Below are positions 9,269-17,359 of a stretch of DNA of 25,074 nt, in pieces (the first letter of the stretch is position 1; the number at the start of each line of letters is the position of its first letter). The stretch lies in the NCBI GenBank assembly GCA_043727235.1, contig JAYSYX010000302.1:1-25074 (forward strand), in the 5' to 3' direction. Source of the DNA: UBA7236 sp043727235. GTDB taxonomy: Bacteria; Bacteroidota; Bacteroidia; Chitinophagales; BACL12. A program made the position numbers and the translations under genes. The notes beneath the pieces were generated by a model. The model worked only from the letters and a program-made list of their open reading frames with translations, had not been told where the DNA came from and searched no databases.

Positions 9269-9332
9269 GATGAAATTTGTGTTTTTGTAGCGTTGCAAAA
9301 TTTTGCGACGCTACAAAAACACAAATTTCATC
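9269..9332. repeat. 64-bp near-perfect palindrome, second member of the GTAG family
   Basis: Two 32-nt arms meet with no spacer between 9300 and 9301 and differ at a single position (T against C, which would still allow a G-U pair in RNA). The core reads gtagcgttgcaaaa with its complement ttttgcgacgctac, comparable to gtagagacgcaatg at 19663-19676. The outer 18 bp (gatgaaatttgtgttttt) are also mirrored. It sits between the divergent M48 and terC genes. Confidence 0.9.
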
Positions 9333-9345
9333 CCCGAACCCCGAA
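9332..9345. repeat. Heptamer tandem repeat ccccgaa x2
   Basis: Two exact copies of ccccgaa link the 64-bp palindrome to the 36-nt hairpin element. A comparable heptamer array flanks the other copy of the hairpin element at 19409-19436. Confidence 0.6.
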
Positions 9346-9380
9346 CATGCAGTGATCGACGAAGGAGATCTACTACATGT
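9345..9380 (+). repeat. 36-nt hairpin repeat, copy 1 (upstream of terC)
   Basis: The element begins acatgcagtgatc and ends gatctactacatgt, two arms forming an imperfect hairpin around a gacgaagga loop. It matches the reverse complement of 19369-19404 at 35 of 36 positions. It lies 62 bp before the terC ATG, in the same orientation relative to that gene as the second copy is to uxs. It could be a mobile REP-like element or part of a leader RNA. Confidence 0.85.
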
Positions 9381-9442
9381 CGAACTCTTTCTTGCATAAG
9401 CGGATTTTATGATAGATTTTTGCACCCAAATAACAATAAATC

Positions 9443-10213
9443 ATGGATTTTACCATTTTTGCCCAAGCTGATGCCTGGATAGCTTTGCTTACGCTTACGG
9501 TTTTAGAGATAGTTCTGGGTATTGACAATATTGTGTTTATTTCCATTTTATCTACCAAACTACCCCTGCATCAACAGCGCAAGGCCCGCAGAATAGGCTT
9601 GGCATTGGCAATGATCACAAGAATTTTACTGTTATTGTCGCTTAGCTGGATATTGGGTTTGGAAGAAGATCTTTTCAGTATTTTAAACCATGGTATATCG
9701 GGGAGGGATATTGTATTATTGTTAGGTGGATTATTCCTCATTTATAAGGCAACCACAGAGATACATGAAAAAATTGAGGGTGCTGACCATGAAAACAACC
9801 CAAATATTAAGCGCCCGTCTTTTGCATCAATTATAATACAAATTTTGATCCTGGATATTGTTTTTTCTTTAGATTCAGTTATTACCGCGGTGGGAATGGT
9901 AGAACCCGAAATGGTGATCGTAATGATACTTTCGGTAATAATTGCTGTAATAATAATGCTTTTTGCTGCTGATCCGATCAGCAATTTTGTGCAAAAACAT
10001 CCAACGGTTAAAATGCTTGCACTTTCATTTTTAGTAATGATAGGTGTTAGTTTATTGATTGAGGGATGGGGTGGGCACGTTGAAAAAGGATATATCTATG
10101 TTGCGATGGGATTCTCTGTTCTAGTAGAAATGCTCAATTTGCGAATGAAATCCAAAAGTCTACGCCACAAAGTTGAAGATATGGCCGAAAATGAGGAAAA
10201 AAAGGAGAATTAA
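9443..10213 (+). CDS. TerC-family integral membrane protein
   Basis: The protein of 256 residues is mostly hydrophobic, with about seven predicted membrane segments and a charged cytoplasmic tail (last 25 residues, rich in Lys and Glu). Two related acidic membrane motifs mark the TerC family: VLGIDNIVF (Asp28) and VFSLDSVITAVGM. Family members include TerC and the Bacillus YceF/YkoY proteins, linked to tellurite resistance and to manganese export or metal supply to exported proteins. Manganese or another divalent cation is therefore a likely substrate, but no metal riboswitch is visible upstream. No other ter genes are present, so tellurite resistance should not be inferred. The start is the ATG at 9443. 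The gene ends 14 bp from the convergent permease gene. Confidence 0.9.
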   Translation: MDFTIFAQADAWIALLTLTVLEIVLGIDNIVFISILSTKLPLHQQRKARRIGLALAMITRILLLLSLSWILGLEEDLFSILNHGISGRDIVLLLGGLFLIYKATTEIHEKIEGADHENNPNIKRPSFASIIIQILILDIVFSLDSVITAVGMVEPEMVIVMILSVIIAVIIMLFAADPISNFVQKHPTVKMLALSFLVMIGVSLLIEGWGGHVEKGYIYVAMGFSVLVEMLNLRMKSKSLRHKVEDMAENEEKKEN

Positions 10214-10227
10214 TTGCCTCAAAACCG

Positions 10228-11472
10228 TTATTCCTGTTTAAATAACCACTTTTGTCGCGACGCCATATAAGCAGGAAAATAGGAGGCAAGAGTACCGATA
10301 AAAAATACAGTTAAAAAAACATTAAAATAATCTTTCCATTCTAAAGCAATTGGATAGGCAGTAACTACAAAAGTGCCTTGCCCGGGAATTGTTATAAACC
10401 CGTATTTCATTTGAAGAAAACACAAAACAGTGGCTATGGAAAAACCAATTGTTATACTTACCAATGTTTGCAGAACGCCCTGAATAAAAAATATATTTCT
10501 TATGGTTATTTCGGAGGCGCCGAGAGAACGCAAAATTCCAATATCTTTTTTCTTATCTATGACAAGCATTGCTATTGATCCTATCATATTAAATGCAGCA
10601 ATAATAAAAATAAATGTGAGGATAAAATATACAGCCCATTTTTCAGTTTTCATTACACGGTATAAAAACTCGTTCTGCATGAATCTGTTTTTAATAATGT
10701 AATCTTCTCCGATAATCAGTTGAATTTTCTCGATGATCTCATTTACATTTTTTTTATCTGTAGTTTTTATTTCCAGGGTACTGATTTCTCCATTTGAATA
10801 TTCAAGCAATTCACGGATAAATTCAAGTGAGGTTATCACATATTTGCTGTCAAATTCCTGTTGTATACGAAAAACTCCCATTGGCTGAATACCTTTTTGT
10901 ATAAAAGTATTCCGCGGATTTGAGGACGGACGTGAACCCCTTCTCGGCATAAAAATTTGTATTGCGGGATAATCTAGTCCAAGGCTGACATTAAGCGTAG
11001 ATGCAACTCCCGAACCTAAAACCGCACAATTTAAAGTATAATTTAAATAGGTGTAATCTAAAATGTAATCGCCGTAATAAACACTGTCGTCAACGGCTGT
11101 TACATATTTATATAAAGTATCCACACCTTTTATAGTTGCAATATGTTCCTGCTTATTATAGGCAAGTAATACATTTTCTTCCAGGGTCTTTGAAATATAT
11201 TCCACACCTTCAATATTTTGTATTTCTACAATTTTTGCACTGTCAGGTATAAAAACTTTTCCTTTAGCTGCACTTATTGTGATATCAGGATAAAAGGTGC
11301 TGTATAATCTGTCGACAAGATTTTCGAAGCCATTAAATGCAGAAAGTACGATGATAAGAGATGCAGACCCGATAATAATTCCGGTCATGGAAATGCCTGA
11401 AATAATATTAATGGCATTTGTTGATTTCTTAGAAAAGATATATCGCCAGGCTATCCGGAAAGTAAATTTCAT
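10228..11472 (-). CDS. FtsX-like ABC transporter permease (LolC/LolE type)
   Basis: The permease has 414 residues. The first membrane helix (about 22-46) follows an amphipathic start (MKFTFRIAWRYIFSKKS), as in LolC/LolE. A periplasmic domain of about 220 residues follows, then three helices in the C-terminal part, with KKKDIGILRSLGAS near residue 310 as the typical FtsX/MacB coupling region. In Gram-negatives LolCE with the ATPase LolD extracts lipoproteins from the inner membrane for delivery to LolA. This single protein probably forms a homodimer, as often in Bacteroidota; the ATPase gene is not in this window. Its ATG overlaps the rbfA stop by 4 bp (ATGA), so the two are translationally coupled. 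Confidence 0.88.
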   Translation of the reverse strand: MKFTFRIAWRYIFSKKSTNAINIISGISMTGIIIGSASLIIVLSAFNGFENLVDRLYSTFYPDITISAAKGKVFIPDSAKIVEIQNIEGVEYISKTLEENVLLAYNKQEHIATIKGVDTLYKYVTAVDDSVYYGDYILDYTYLNYTLNCAVLGSGVASTLNVSLGLDYPAIQIFMPRRGSRPSSNPRNTFIQKGIQPMGVFRIQQEFDSKYVITSLEFIRELLEYSNGEISTLEIKTTDKKNVNEIIEKIQLIIGEDYIIKNRFMQNEFLYRVMKTEKWAVYFILTFIFIIAAFNMIGSIAMLVIDKKKDIGILRSLGASEITIRNIFFIQGVLQTLVSITIGFSIATVLCFLQMKYGFITIPGQGTFVVTAYPIALEWKDYFNVFLTVFFIGTLASYFPAYMASRQKWLFKQE

Positions 11473-11840
11473 TCAGGGTCATTATTTTTTTCGTCCTGCG
11501 TTTTTTTGAAAATTTCTTCGAGACGAAATACATTATCGAGCGTGTCGTCAAGAAAAAATTGAATATGCGGAATTATTCGCAGTGAATTCCTCATGATTTG
11601 TCCAAATCGCCTTCTAATATCTCCTCCGTTTTTATTCAAACTTTCAACCACCTGTTCGCCAATAGCGGCATCGCCAAATACAGAAATAAATATTCTGCAA
11701 TCCTGAAGGTCGGGCGTAATGGAGGCTTGAGTAACTGTAACAAATTTATTTCCATAATAATTTGCTCCTTCCCGCTGTAAAAAGCTGCCCATTTCTTCCT
11801 GAATAAGCTGCCCCATCTTTTTTTGCCTCCTGCTGTCCAT
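11469..11840 (-). CDS. rbfA: 30S ribosome-binding factor A
   Basis: The product of 123 residues has the size and motifs of RbfA: the N-terminal RRQKKMGQLIQEEMGSFL helix, VTVTQASITPDLQDCRIFIS in the KH-like core, and RIIPHIQFFLDDTLDN near the end, matching the family's P-x-L-x-F-x-D-x-S region. RbfA binds the 16S rRNA 5' helix and helps late 30S maturation, notably in the cold. It is followed, with a 4-bp overlap, by the LolC/E-like permease, a pairing often seen in Bacteroidota. The start is the ATG at 11840; no Shine-Dalgarno sequence is visible, as is usual in this phylum. Confidence 0.93.
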   Translation of the reverse strand: MDSRRQKKMGQLIQEEMGSFLQREGANYYGNKFVTVTQASITPDLQDCRIFISVFGDAAIGEQVVESLNKNGGDIRRRFGQIMRNSLRIIPHIQFFLDDTLDNVFRLEEIFKKTQDEKNNDPE

Positions 11841-11957
11841 AATGAGGCTAAGTTACGGCGTTTATGGCATAGATGTATAAGTAAAACATTGCAGGACATC
11901 TGATAACCTTTCTTTCAGGCTGTAAAAGGCTTAAATGACGCCGAACCGTAGTTTTTG

Positions 11958-11965
11958 TAAATTTG
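11958..11965 (+). promoter_or_regulatory. Candidate -7 promoter box for the ABC exporter
   Basis: TAAATTTG matches the TAnnTTTG consensus. It ends only 9 bp before the ATG at 11975, so the transcript would have a very short leader. No -33 element is clear. The match may be chance in AT-rich DNA. Confidence 0.3.
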
Positions 11966-11974
11966 TGCAGCCAT

Positions 11975-13792
11975 ATGAAAAGTTATCTTAGGATTTTAAA
12001 GTATGTGGGGCGTTTTAAGCGCTATGCAATACTCAACTTTATATTTAATCTCTTTTACGCTTTTTTTAATTTATTTTCTATTTTGATGGTGATCCCTTTT
12101 CTTCAAATTATATTTGATATGGTGAAGGCGCCAAGCGTAAAACCTGAATTCAGTTGGAATCTGAAAGAACTGATGGGTTATTTTAATTATCAATTCGCTG
12201 AATATGTTGCTATTAACGGGAAACCTGCAGGTTTACTTTTTGTTTGTATTTCCGTTGTGGTGATGTTCTTTATCAAAAATATATTCCGTTATCTGGCCTT
12301 GTATTTTTTAGCTCCATTGAGAACCGGAGTTGTTAGAGAATTGCGTCAGGGTGTGTTTGATAAAATATTGCAATTACCTCTTTCCTATTTCAGCGAAACG
12401 CGTAAAGGAGATATCATTGCAAGAATGAGTACGGATGTAAAGGAAGTGGAAACAAGTATAATGAATACCCTGGAATCTACTTTTCGCGATCCGGTTACTA
12501 TGTTGTGTTTTTTTATTGCCATGTTGTTGATCAGTGTCGAGCTAACAGTTTTTGTTTTTATTTTATTACCCATTGCAGGTTTTGTTATCGGTAGGATAGG
12601 AAAATCGCTTAGGAGAAAATCAAAAAAGGAACAAAATCAATTGGGTTATTTAATGTCATTATTTGAGGAATCACTTTCAGGATTAAGAATAATTAAAGCA
12701 TTCAATGCGGAGCGATATCAAAAAGCTAAATTTTTGAGAGAAAATAAATCTTTGGAATATTTTGCAACAAGCGCTTTGCGGAGATGGCAGTTATCAAGTC
12801 CCTTAATAGAGTTTCTAAGTATTTGTGTAGTAGCGGGATTGTTGTATTATGGTGGAAGTATAATTATTGATGGAAAAGATAATTTTTCTGCGGATATATT
12901 CATAGGATATATTTTAGTTTTTGCAAATATGTTGGGGCCTGCGCGTAATGTTGCAAATTCCTATTTTTATATTCAACGCGGTATTGCATCTCTCGAACGC
13001 ATCGAAAGTATAATGGATGCACCAATAAATATTAAGGAAAGTTTACACGCAACTAATATTAAATCATTTACCGGTGCTGTAGAATATAGAAATGTAAGTT
13101 TCAGATATGCAGAAAACCTGGTTTTAAACAGTATCAACATTAAAATTGACAAAGGTAAAATGGTTGCGTTAGTTGGCCCTTCCGGTTCCGGTAAATCTAC
13201 CTTTGCCGATCTGTTAGCAAGATTTCATGATGTTACCGACGGCGAAATACTTATCGACGATCACAATATACGCGACCTTCGTATTACCAGTCTTAGAAAT
13301 CAACTGGGCATTGTAACCCAGGAATCTATTTTATTTAACGATACAGTTTTTAATAATATCGCATTTGGAATTGATTATGCCGTGGAAGAGGATGTAATTA
13401 AAGCTGCAAAAGTTGCGAATGCTCATGAATTTATCATGCGATTGGAAAATGGGTATCAAACGGTGATTGGCGACAGGGGTTCTAAATTAAGCGGCGGTGA
13501 GCGTCAGAGAATTACCATTGCAAGAGCTATTTATAAAAATCCTCCAATACTTATTTTGGATGAGGCAACCTCTTCGCTCGATACTGAAAATGAAAAATTG
13601 GTTCAGGATGCCTTATTTAAATTAATGAAGAACAGAACTTCCATCGTAATTGCACATCGTTTATCTACAATACAATACGCAGATGAAATTATTGTGATGC
13701 AGGAGGGAAGAATAGTTGAACGCGGAAACCACAATGCCTTAATTGCTAAAAACGGATTATACGCGCGTTTGGTTGAAATGCAGGCATTCTGA
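11975..13792 (+). CDS. MsbA-like ABC exporter (fused membrane and ATPase domains)
   Basis: The protein has 605 residues from the ATG at 11975; a TTG four codons earlier is less likely. The transmembrane domain covers about 1-345 with six helices. The ATPase domain shows Walker A GPSGSGKST (401-409), the Q-loop in VTQES (Gln449), the signature LSGGE (505-509), Walker B ILILDE (525-530) and the H-loop His561. It is a homodimeric type IV exporter of the MsbA/multidrug type. In Gram-negatives MsbA flips lipid A across the inner membrane; here that role is plausible but not proven, since drug and lipid exporters share these motifs. It stands alone between rbfA (divergent) and a strong hairpin terminator. 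Confidence 0.9.
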   Translation: MKSYLRILKYVGRFKRYAILNFIFNLFYAFFNLFSILMVIPFLQIIFDMVKAPSVKPEFSWNLKELMGYFNYQFAEYVAINGKPAGLLFVCISVVVMFFIKNIFRYLALYFLAPLRTGVVRELRQGVFDKILQLPLSYFSETRKGDIIARMSTDVKEVETSIMNTLESTFRDPVTMLCFFIAMLLISVELTVFVFILLPIAGFVIGRIGKSLRRKSKKEQNQLGYLMSLFEESLSGLRIIKAFNAERYQKAKFLRENKSLEYFATSALRRWQLSSPLIEFLSICVVAGLLYYGGSIIIDGKDNFSADIFIGYILVFANMLGPARNVANSYFYIQRGIASLERIESIMDAPINIKESLHATNIKSFTGAVEYRNVSFRYAENLVLNSINIKIDKGKMVALVGPSGSGKSTFADLLARFHDVTDGEILIDDHNIRDLRITSLRNQLGIVTQESILFNDTVFNNIAFGIDYAVEEDVIKAAKVANAHEFIMRLENGYQTVIGDRGSKLSGGERQRITIARAIYKNPPILILDEATSSLDTENEKLVQDALFKLMKNRTSIVIAHRLSTIQYADEIIVMQEGRIVERGNHNALIAKNGLYARLVEMQAF

Positions 13793-13821
13793 AATAAGGA
13801 ATTTTATTAGTTGAATTATAA

Positions 13822-13869
13822 AAAAAGGAGCTAAGTGTTGGAATATTTTCCGAAACTTAGCTCCTTTTT
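13822..13869. terminator. Bidirectional Rho-independent terminator
   Basis: A perfect 15-bp stem (aaaaaggagctaagt with acttagctccttttt) encloses an 18-nt loop that can pair further (ttggaa with ttccga). Both strands give a T run after the stem. It sits between the convergent ABC exporter (ends 13792) and M1 peptidase (ends 13910), so it can end transcripts from both sides. Confidence 0.93.
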
Positions 13870-13909
13870 ATTTGATGATCTTACAACATATCTTTAAATG
13901 AAACCTCAT

Positions 13910-16576
13910 TTAATAATCTATTGTACCCAATCCTGCCATTGTTTTGTTGATATAATCAATTGCAGCTTGTAACGATTTTTGGATCTGCGGATTAGTTTCA
14001 TTTGCAAGTGCAGTTTCATACGTGCCTTTTAAACCGGAAATAATTCCACTTGCTGTAAACGACATCCAGAAATTATTTTCGTCAGTAGCAATTTCTTTTA
14101 AGGCATCTATCCCTTTAATTATAATATAGGAATCTGTTTGTCGCTGTAAATAAGGTTCATAATTTATCATAACAAAATAAGAATCATAACCGGAAGCTTC
14201 AGCGAATTTGTGAAGAAAGAAATCATTGTCGATGGCATCACCCTGCATTCCTAAAATATTTAATACGGTATAGTTCAGGCTGTAATTATCTTCATTTTTA
14301 AATTTTCTGGCAAGTTCCAATCCCCTTTTTTCGTCGTTGTTATATATGGAAGAAAGCCCTGCAGCAACCACTGTGTATGAGCTATCGCCCAAAGCCTGAT
14401 CGTATGCGGAGGCTGCATTAATACCGGTAATTTCCGGTAAGGTATATATGGCACTCGCTCTCACATAACTTCTAGGATCGGTTTTGGCCATATCCAAAAT
14501 TCTATCTTTAATTGCTTGTGAAGTATTTTGATCGAGTAACACTGTATCTAATGCAAATTGACGGATGGCCCAATGTTTATCAAATAATGCAGATTCTACT
14601 AATTGGCGATATGCAGAACTCTCATATTGATACTGACTAACAACTTCTATAGCTTCTTTTCTATCTAAATACAGTGGTGCATTTTTATATTGGAAAATAT
14701 AATCCTCCAATGGTTTGTTTTCAGTTTTAACACCCAATAACATTTTTTCCGCATCAACATTTACCAGATCGGGTTTGGTTTCGTAATTAAATATAAAGGC
14801 CTGCATTTGTTTGTCAACGAGGATACGTTTGCGATCCACCGTGCCATTAATATAAATGTCTACATCAAGTGGTAAAACATAAAGAGGAGTTGATAGTGTG
14901 TCCTGGTATTGAGTAACATTGATCACTAATTGTTTTTCAAATTCCATATACTCTGTATAAATATCAATATTTGCATGTCCGCTACTTAAGAACCATTGAT
15001 TAAAGAACCAGTTAAGGTCTTCACCGCAAATTGCTTCCATTGCCAAACGCAGATTGTGAATTTCTACTGAGCTATATTTATTGTCTACAAGATATTTATT
15101 CAAACCGGCAAAAAACGCATCATCTCCTAAATATTTGCGAAGCATATGCAGCACCCTTCCTCCTTTCGCATAGGAGTGAGAATCAAACATATCTTCTTTT
15201 GTATCGTATTTAAAACGAATAAGATCAACTTGTTTGTAATCTGCTTCATCAAGATAGGTGCTTAGATCAATGGTGCCGGTGTAGTCTGCATCATCTCTTC
15301 CATATTTATATTCGCGCCATAAATATTCGCCATAAGTTGCAAACGATTCATTTAAAGGAATATTACTCCAACTTTCACAAGTAACAAGATCCCCGAACCA
15401 TTGATGAAATAATTCGTGTGAAATTACATCTTCATTATTTTCATCCAACAGGTCGCGACTGTGTTGTTGTACAAACTCTCCGTGAATTGTTGCTGTGGTA
15501 TTTTCCATCGCGCCGCTTACAAAATCACGAACTATCACCTGACTGTATTTTGGCCAAACATAATCAACACCTAATTTTTTGGAATAAAATTCCATCATTT
15601 CAGGAGTATTGCCGAAAATTGCCCTTGCATCCTTTTCGTATTCTTTTTCAACGTAATAATTTACCGGAATCTTTCTCCAGGTATCTTTTACAATTGCATA
15701 TTCACCTATAGACAACATAAATAAATACGGCGCATGTGGCAGATCCATTTTCCAATTGTCGGTGCGCGTTCCATCAGCATTCTTTTTTGAGGAGATCAAA
15801 GCGCCGTTTGATAATGTTTGATATTTATCTTCAATTGTTATAAAGAAATTATTAGTACATCTTTCATTTGGTTTATCGATGGTAGGACACCAGCATGAGG
15901 TTGCCTCGGTTTCACCCTGTGTCCAAATTTGCATAGGTTTATTTTTATCAGAACCATCATTATTAATAAAATATAAACCTTTATCTGCTGTTATAGCAGC
16001 ACTGCCTCCTAATGGAAGATCATTGGGTTTTGCGATATAATCAATAAAAATTTTATACTCCTCTGTGCGGCTATAAGTGCGACCGAGATCAATAATCAAT
16101 TTAAATGTATCGGGAATGGAATCTGTATTGTAAATATATTTAAGGGGCGTTTTGCCACTTGCCGATATCATTGCAACTTCCTTTATTTCAAATCCTTTAG
16201 CATCTAGCGTGAGTGTTGAGGTAGGATAAAAATAGGGTTTGAAAGTAAGAGTTGCTTTCCCAAACATCCATGCTTTAGCCCAATCAAAACGAATTTCCAG
16301 ATTTGTATGGAGAAGATCGTTAAGGCGTGTTGCAGAACCCTGAAAAACAGTAGAACTAAATTTGCTCACTGCTGTATCAAAATAATCGTCGTAGCTATTT
16401 TCATCATAGTCGTAATCATATTCACCCTCGCCTTCATAACTGTATTCATCATAAACTTCCGGAATCGTGTCTATATCACCAAGATATTCTTCTCCGGAAT
16501 AAAGCTTTTTGGTTGGATCGCACTGATAAAATAAAACCACCGATAGGGTGGCTACTGCAAACATTTTTAATTTCAT
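13910..16576 (-). CDS. M1-family aminopeptidase, putative lipoprotein
   Basis: The protein has 888 residues. The N-terminus is a signal with Cys19 (LFYQC), a possible lipid anchor, though Gln before the Cys is unusual. A strongly acidic, Tyr-rich linker follows at about 38-67 (alternating D, E, Y). The M1 enzyme has the exopeptidase motif GAMEN (355-359), zinc site HELFH (387-391) with third ligand Glu410 in NESFA, and a likely catalytic Tyr469. The last 230 residues include a HEAT-like helical region, as in DUF3458/leukotriene-hydrolase-like members. It removes N-terminal residues from peptides, probably in the periplasm or at the cell surface, for nutrition. It is divergent from the biotin carrier gene. 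Length fits the larger bacterial M1 proteins. Confidence 0.92.
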   Translation of the reverse strand: MKLKMFAVATLSVVLFYQCDPTKKLYSGEEYLGDIDTIPEVYDEYSYEGEGEYDYDYDENSYDDYFDTAVSKFSSTVFQGSATRLNDLLHTNLEIRFDWAKAWMFGKATLTFKPYFYPTSTLTLDAKGFEIKEVAMISASGKTPLKYIYNTDSIPDTFKLIIDLGRTYSRTEEYKIFIDYIAKPNDLPLGGSAAITADKGLYFINNDGSDKNKPMQIWTQGETEATSCWCPTIDKPNERCTNNFFITIEDKYQTLSNGALISSKKNADGTRTDNWKMDLPHAPYLFMLSIGEYAIVKDTWRKIPVNYYVEKEYEKDARAIFGNTPEMMEFYSKKLGVDYVWPKYSQVIVRDFVSGAMENTTATIHGEFVQQHSRDLLDENNEDVISHELFHQWFGDLVTCESWSNIPLNESFATYGEYLWREYKYGRDDADYTGTIDLSTYLDEADYKQVDLIRFKYDTKEDMFDSHSYAKGGRVLHMLRKYLGDDAFFAGLNKYLVDNKYSSVEIHNLRLAMEAICGEDLNWFFNQWFLSSGHANIDIYTEYMEFEKQLVINVTQYQDTLSTPLYVLPLDVDIYINGTVDRKRILVDKQMQAFIFNYETKPDLVNVDAEKMLLGVKTENKPLEDYIFQYKNAPLYLDRKEAIEVVSQYQYESSAYRQLVESALFDKHWAIRQFALDTVLLDQNTSQAIKDRILDMAKTDPRSYVRASAIYTLPEITGINAASAYDQALGDSSYTVVAAGLSSIYNNDEKRGLELARKFKNEDNYSLNYTVLNILGMQGDAIDNDFFLHKFAEASGYDSYFVMINYEPYLQRQTDSYIIIKGIDALKEIATDENNFWMSFTASGIISGLKGTYETALANETNPQIQKSLQAAIDYINKTMAGLGTIDY

Positions 16577-16610
16577 AGCTTTGTTTTTTGTATGTGCTGT
16601 TTAAGCGCCA

Positions 16611-16618
16611 TAAAGGTA
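16611..16618 (-). promoter_or_regulatory. Candidate -7 promoter box for the M1 peptidase
   Basis: The minus strand reads TACCTTTA, one base off TAnnTTTG, 34 bp before the start codon at 16576, in the 90-bp divergent spacer. It has the same core, TACCTTT, as the box before prfA. No clear -33 is seen. Confidence 0.4.
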
Positions 16619-16666
16619 GTCAAGATAGCTTAAAACGGCGATACCTTAACTTTTAATATAGAAATT

Positions 16667-17155
16667 ATGAATAAAGTAACAGTAAATGGTACAAAAACCT
16701 ACAATATTGAAGGGAATATTGTTAATGGCTCAGAAATATTGACGGATATCATTCAGTTGGATGGTCGTTTTTATCATTTATTAAAGGATGGAAAGTCGTT
16801 TAATATTGAAATTGTTAATCAAGACTCTGCTGCAAAGACATTTACATTAAAAATAAACGGAAACCTCTATGATGTTCAGGTAAAAGATAAATTTGACCAG
16901 CTGATGGAACAAATGGGTTTCAACAGCAGCGACCAAAACAAATTACGCGAACTCAAAGCACCAATGCCGGGATTAGTGATAGATGTGCGGGTTCAAGCGG
17001 GCGATGTAGTAAAAAAAGGTGACGCTATGCTTGTGTTGGAAGCAATGAAAATGGAAAATGTTCTAAAGGCTTCCGGTGATGCAGTAGTGAAATCAATTTC
17101 CGTAGAAAAAGGAATGAGCGTAGAGAAAAATCATGTGCTGATAATTTTTGAATGA
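16667..17155 (+). CDS. Biotin carboxyl carrier protein / biotinyl domain subunit
   Basis: The product of 162 residues has a C-terminal biotinyl domain (about 96-162) beginning APMPGLVIDV, with the attachment motif EAMKMEN and the biotin-bearing Lys128. The N-terminal half (1-75) is a small beta-rich region, followed by a short linker (DQNKLREL). The layout resembles the carrier subunit of acyl-CoA (propionyl- or methylmalonyl-CoA-type) carboxylases more than AccB of fatty-acid synthesis, which has a Pro/Ala-rich linker. Biotin on the Lys carries CO2 between a biotin carboxylase and a carboxyltransferase. Neither partner gene is adjacent in this window, so the complex it serves is unknown. The start is the ATG at 16667. 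Confidence 0.88.
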   Translation: MNKVTVNGTKTYNIEGNIVNGSEILTDIIQLDGRFYHLLKDGKSFNIEIVNQDSAAKTFTLKINGNLYDVQVKDKFDQLMEQMGFNSSDQNKLRELKAPMPGLVIDVRVQAGDVVKKGDAMLVLEAMKMENVLKASGDAVVKSISVEKGMSVEKNHVLIIFE

Positions 17156-17216
17156 GAGGGATTCAATTATTAATTTGGTAATTTATAAGCCGCGGCTGAT
17201 TAGTTAATCGCAGGTT

Positions 17217-17265
17217 GGCTGTTCATTGGTACATTGGTACATTTGGCTGTTCCATTGGTACATTT
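17217..17265. repeat. Octamer attggtac phrase repeats, spacer 17156-17359
   Basis: attggtac occurs twice in tandem (17225-17240) and again at 17253-17260, inside a larger phrase ggctgtt-cattggtacatt that recurs at 21184-21256. The same spacer holds a perfect 10-bp palindrome agccgcggct (17188-17197) and three variants of tttgctaa (about 17326-17351). No gene or clear terminator is seen in this convergent spacer. Confidence 0.7.
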
Positions 17266-17359
17266 ATCGAATATCTCAAGAATTAAAAAAAGGGTAATTC
17301 AGAAGTATATTTTCAGGCAGTGAGTCATTTGCTAATTTGCTTATTGGCTAATCATCAAA

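Noticed and set aside
9345..9380. GGAG in the 36-nt element as a ribosome binding site
   Set aside because: It is over 50 nt from the start codon in both copies, and this phylum does not rely on such sites.
9269..9380. CRISPR array, because of adjacent dyads
   Set aside because: There are no regularly spaced direct repeats with unique spacers and no cas genes.
9198..9425. 75-codon minus-strand frame across the palindrome and hairpin upstream of terC
   Set aside because: Its sequence is generated by the palindrome and repeat DNA, with no sensible protein character.
9443..10213. Tellurite resistance locus
   Set aside because: Only a TerC-family protein is present; TerB, TerD, TerZ and relatives are missing, and lone TerC-family proteins are widespread.
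11841..11957. tRNA or small RNA gene in the rbfA/ABC exporter divergent spacer
   Set aside because: No cloverleaf, CCA end or strong hairpin is visible; it appears to be an ordinary promoter region.
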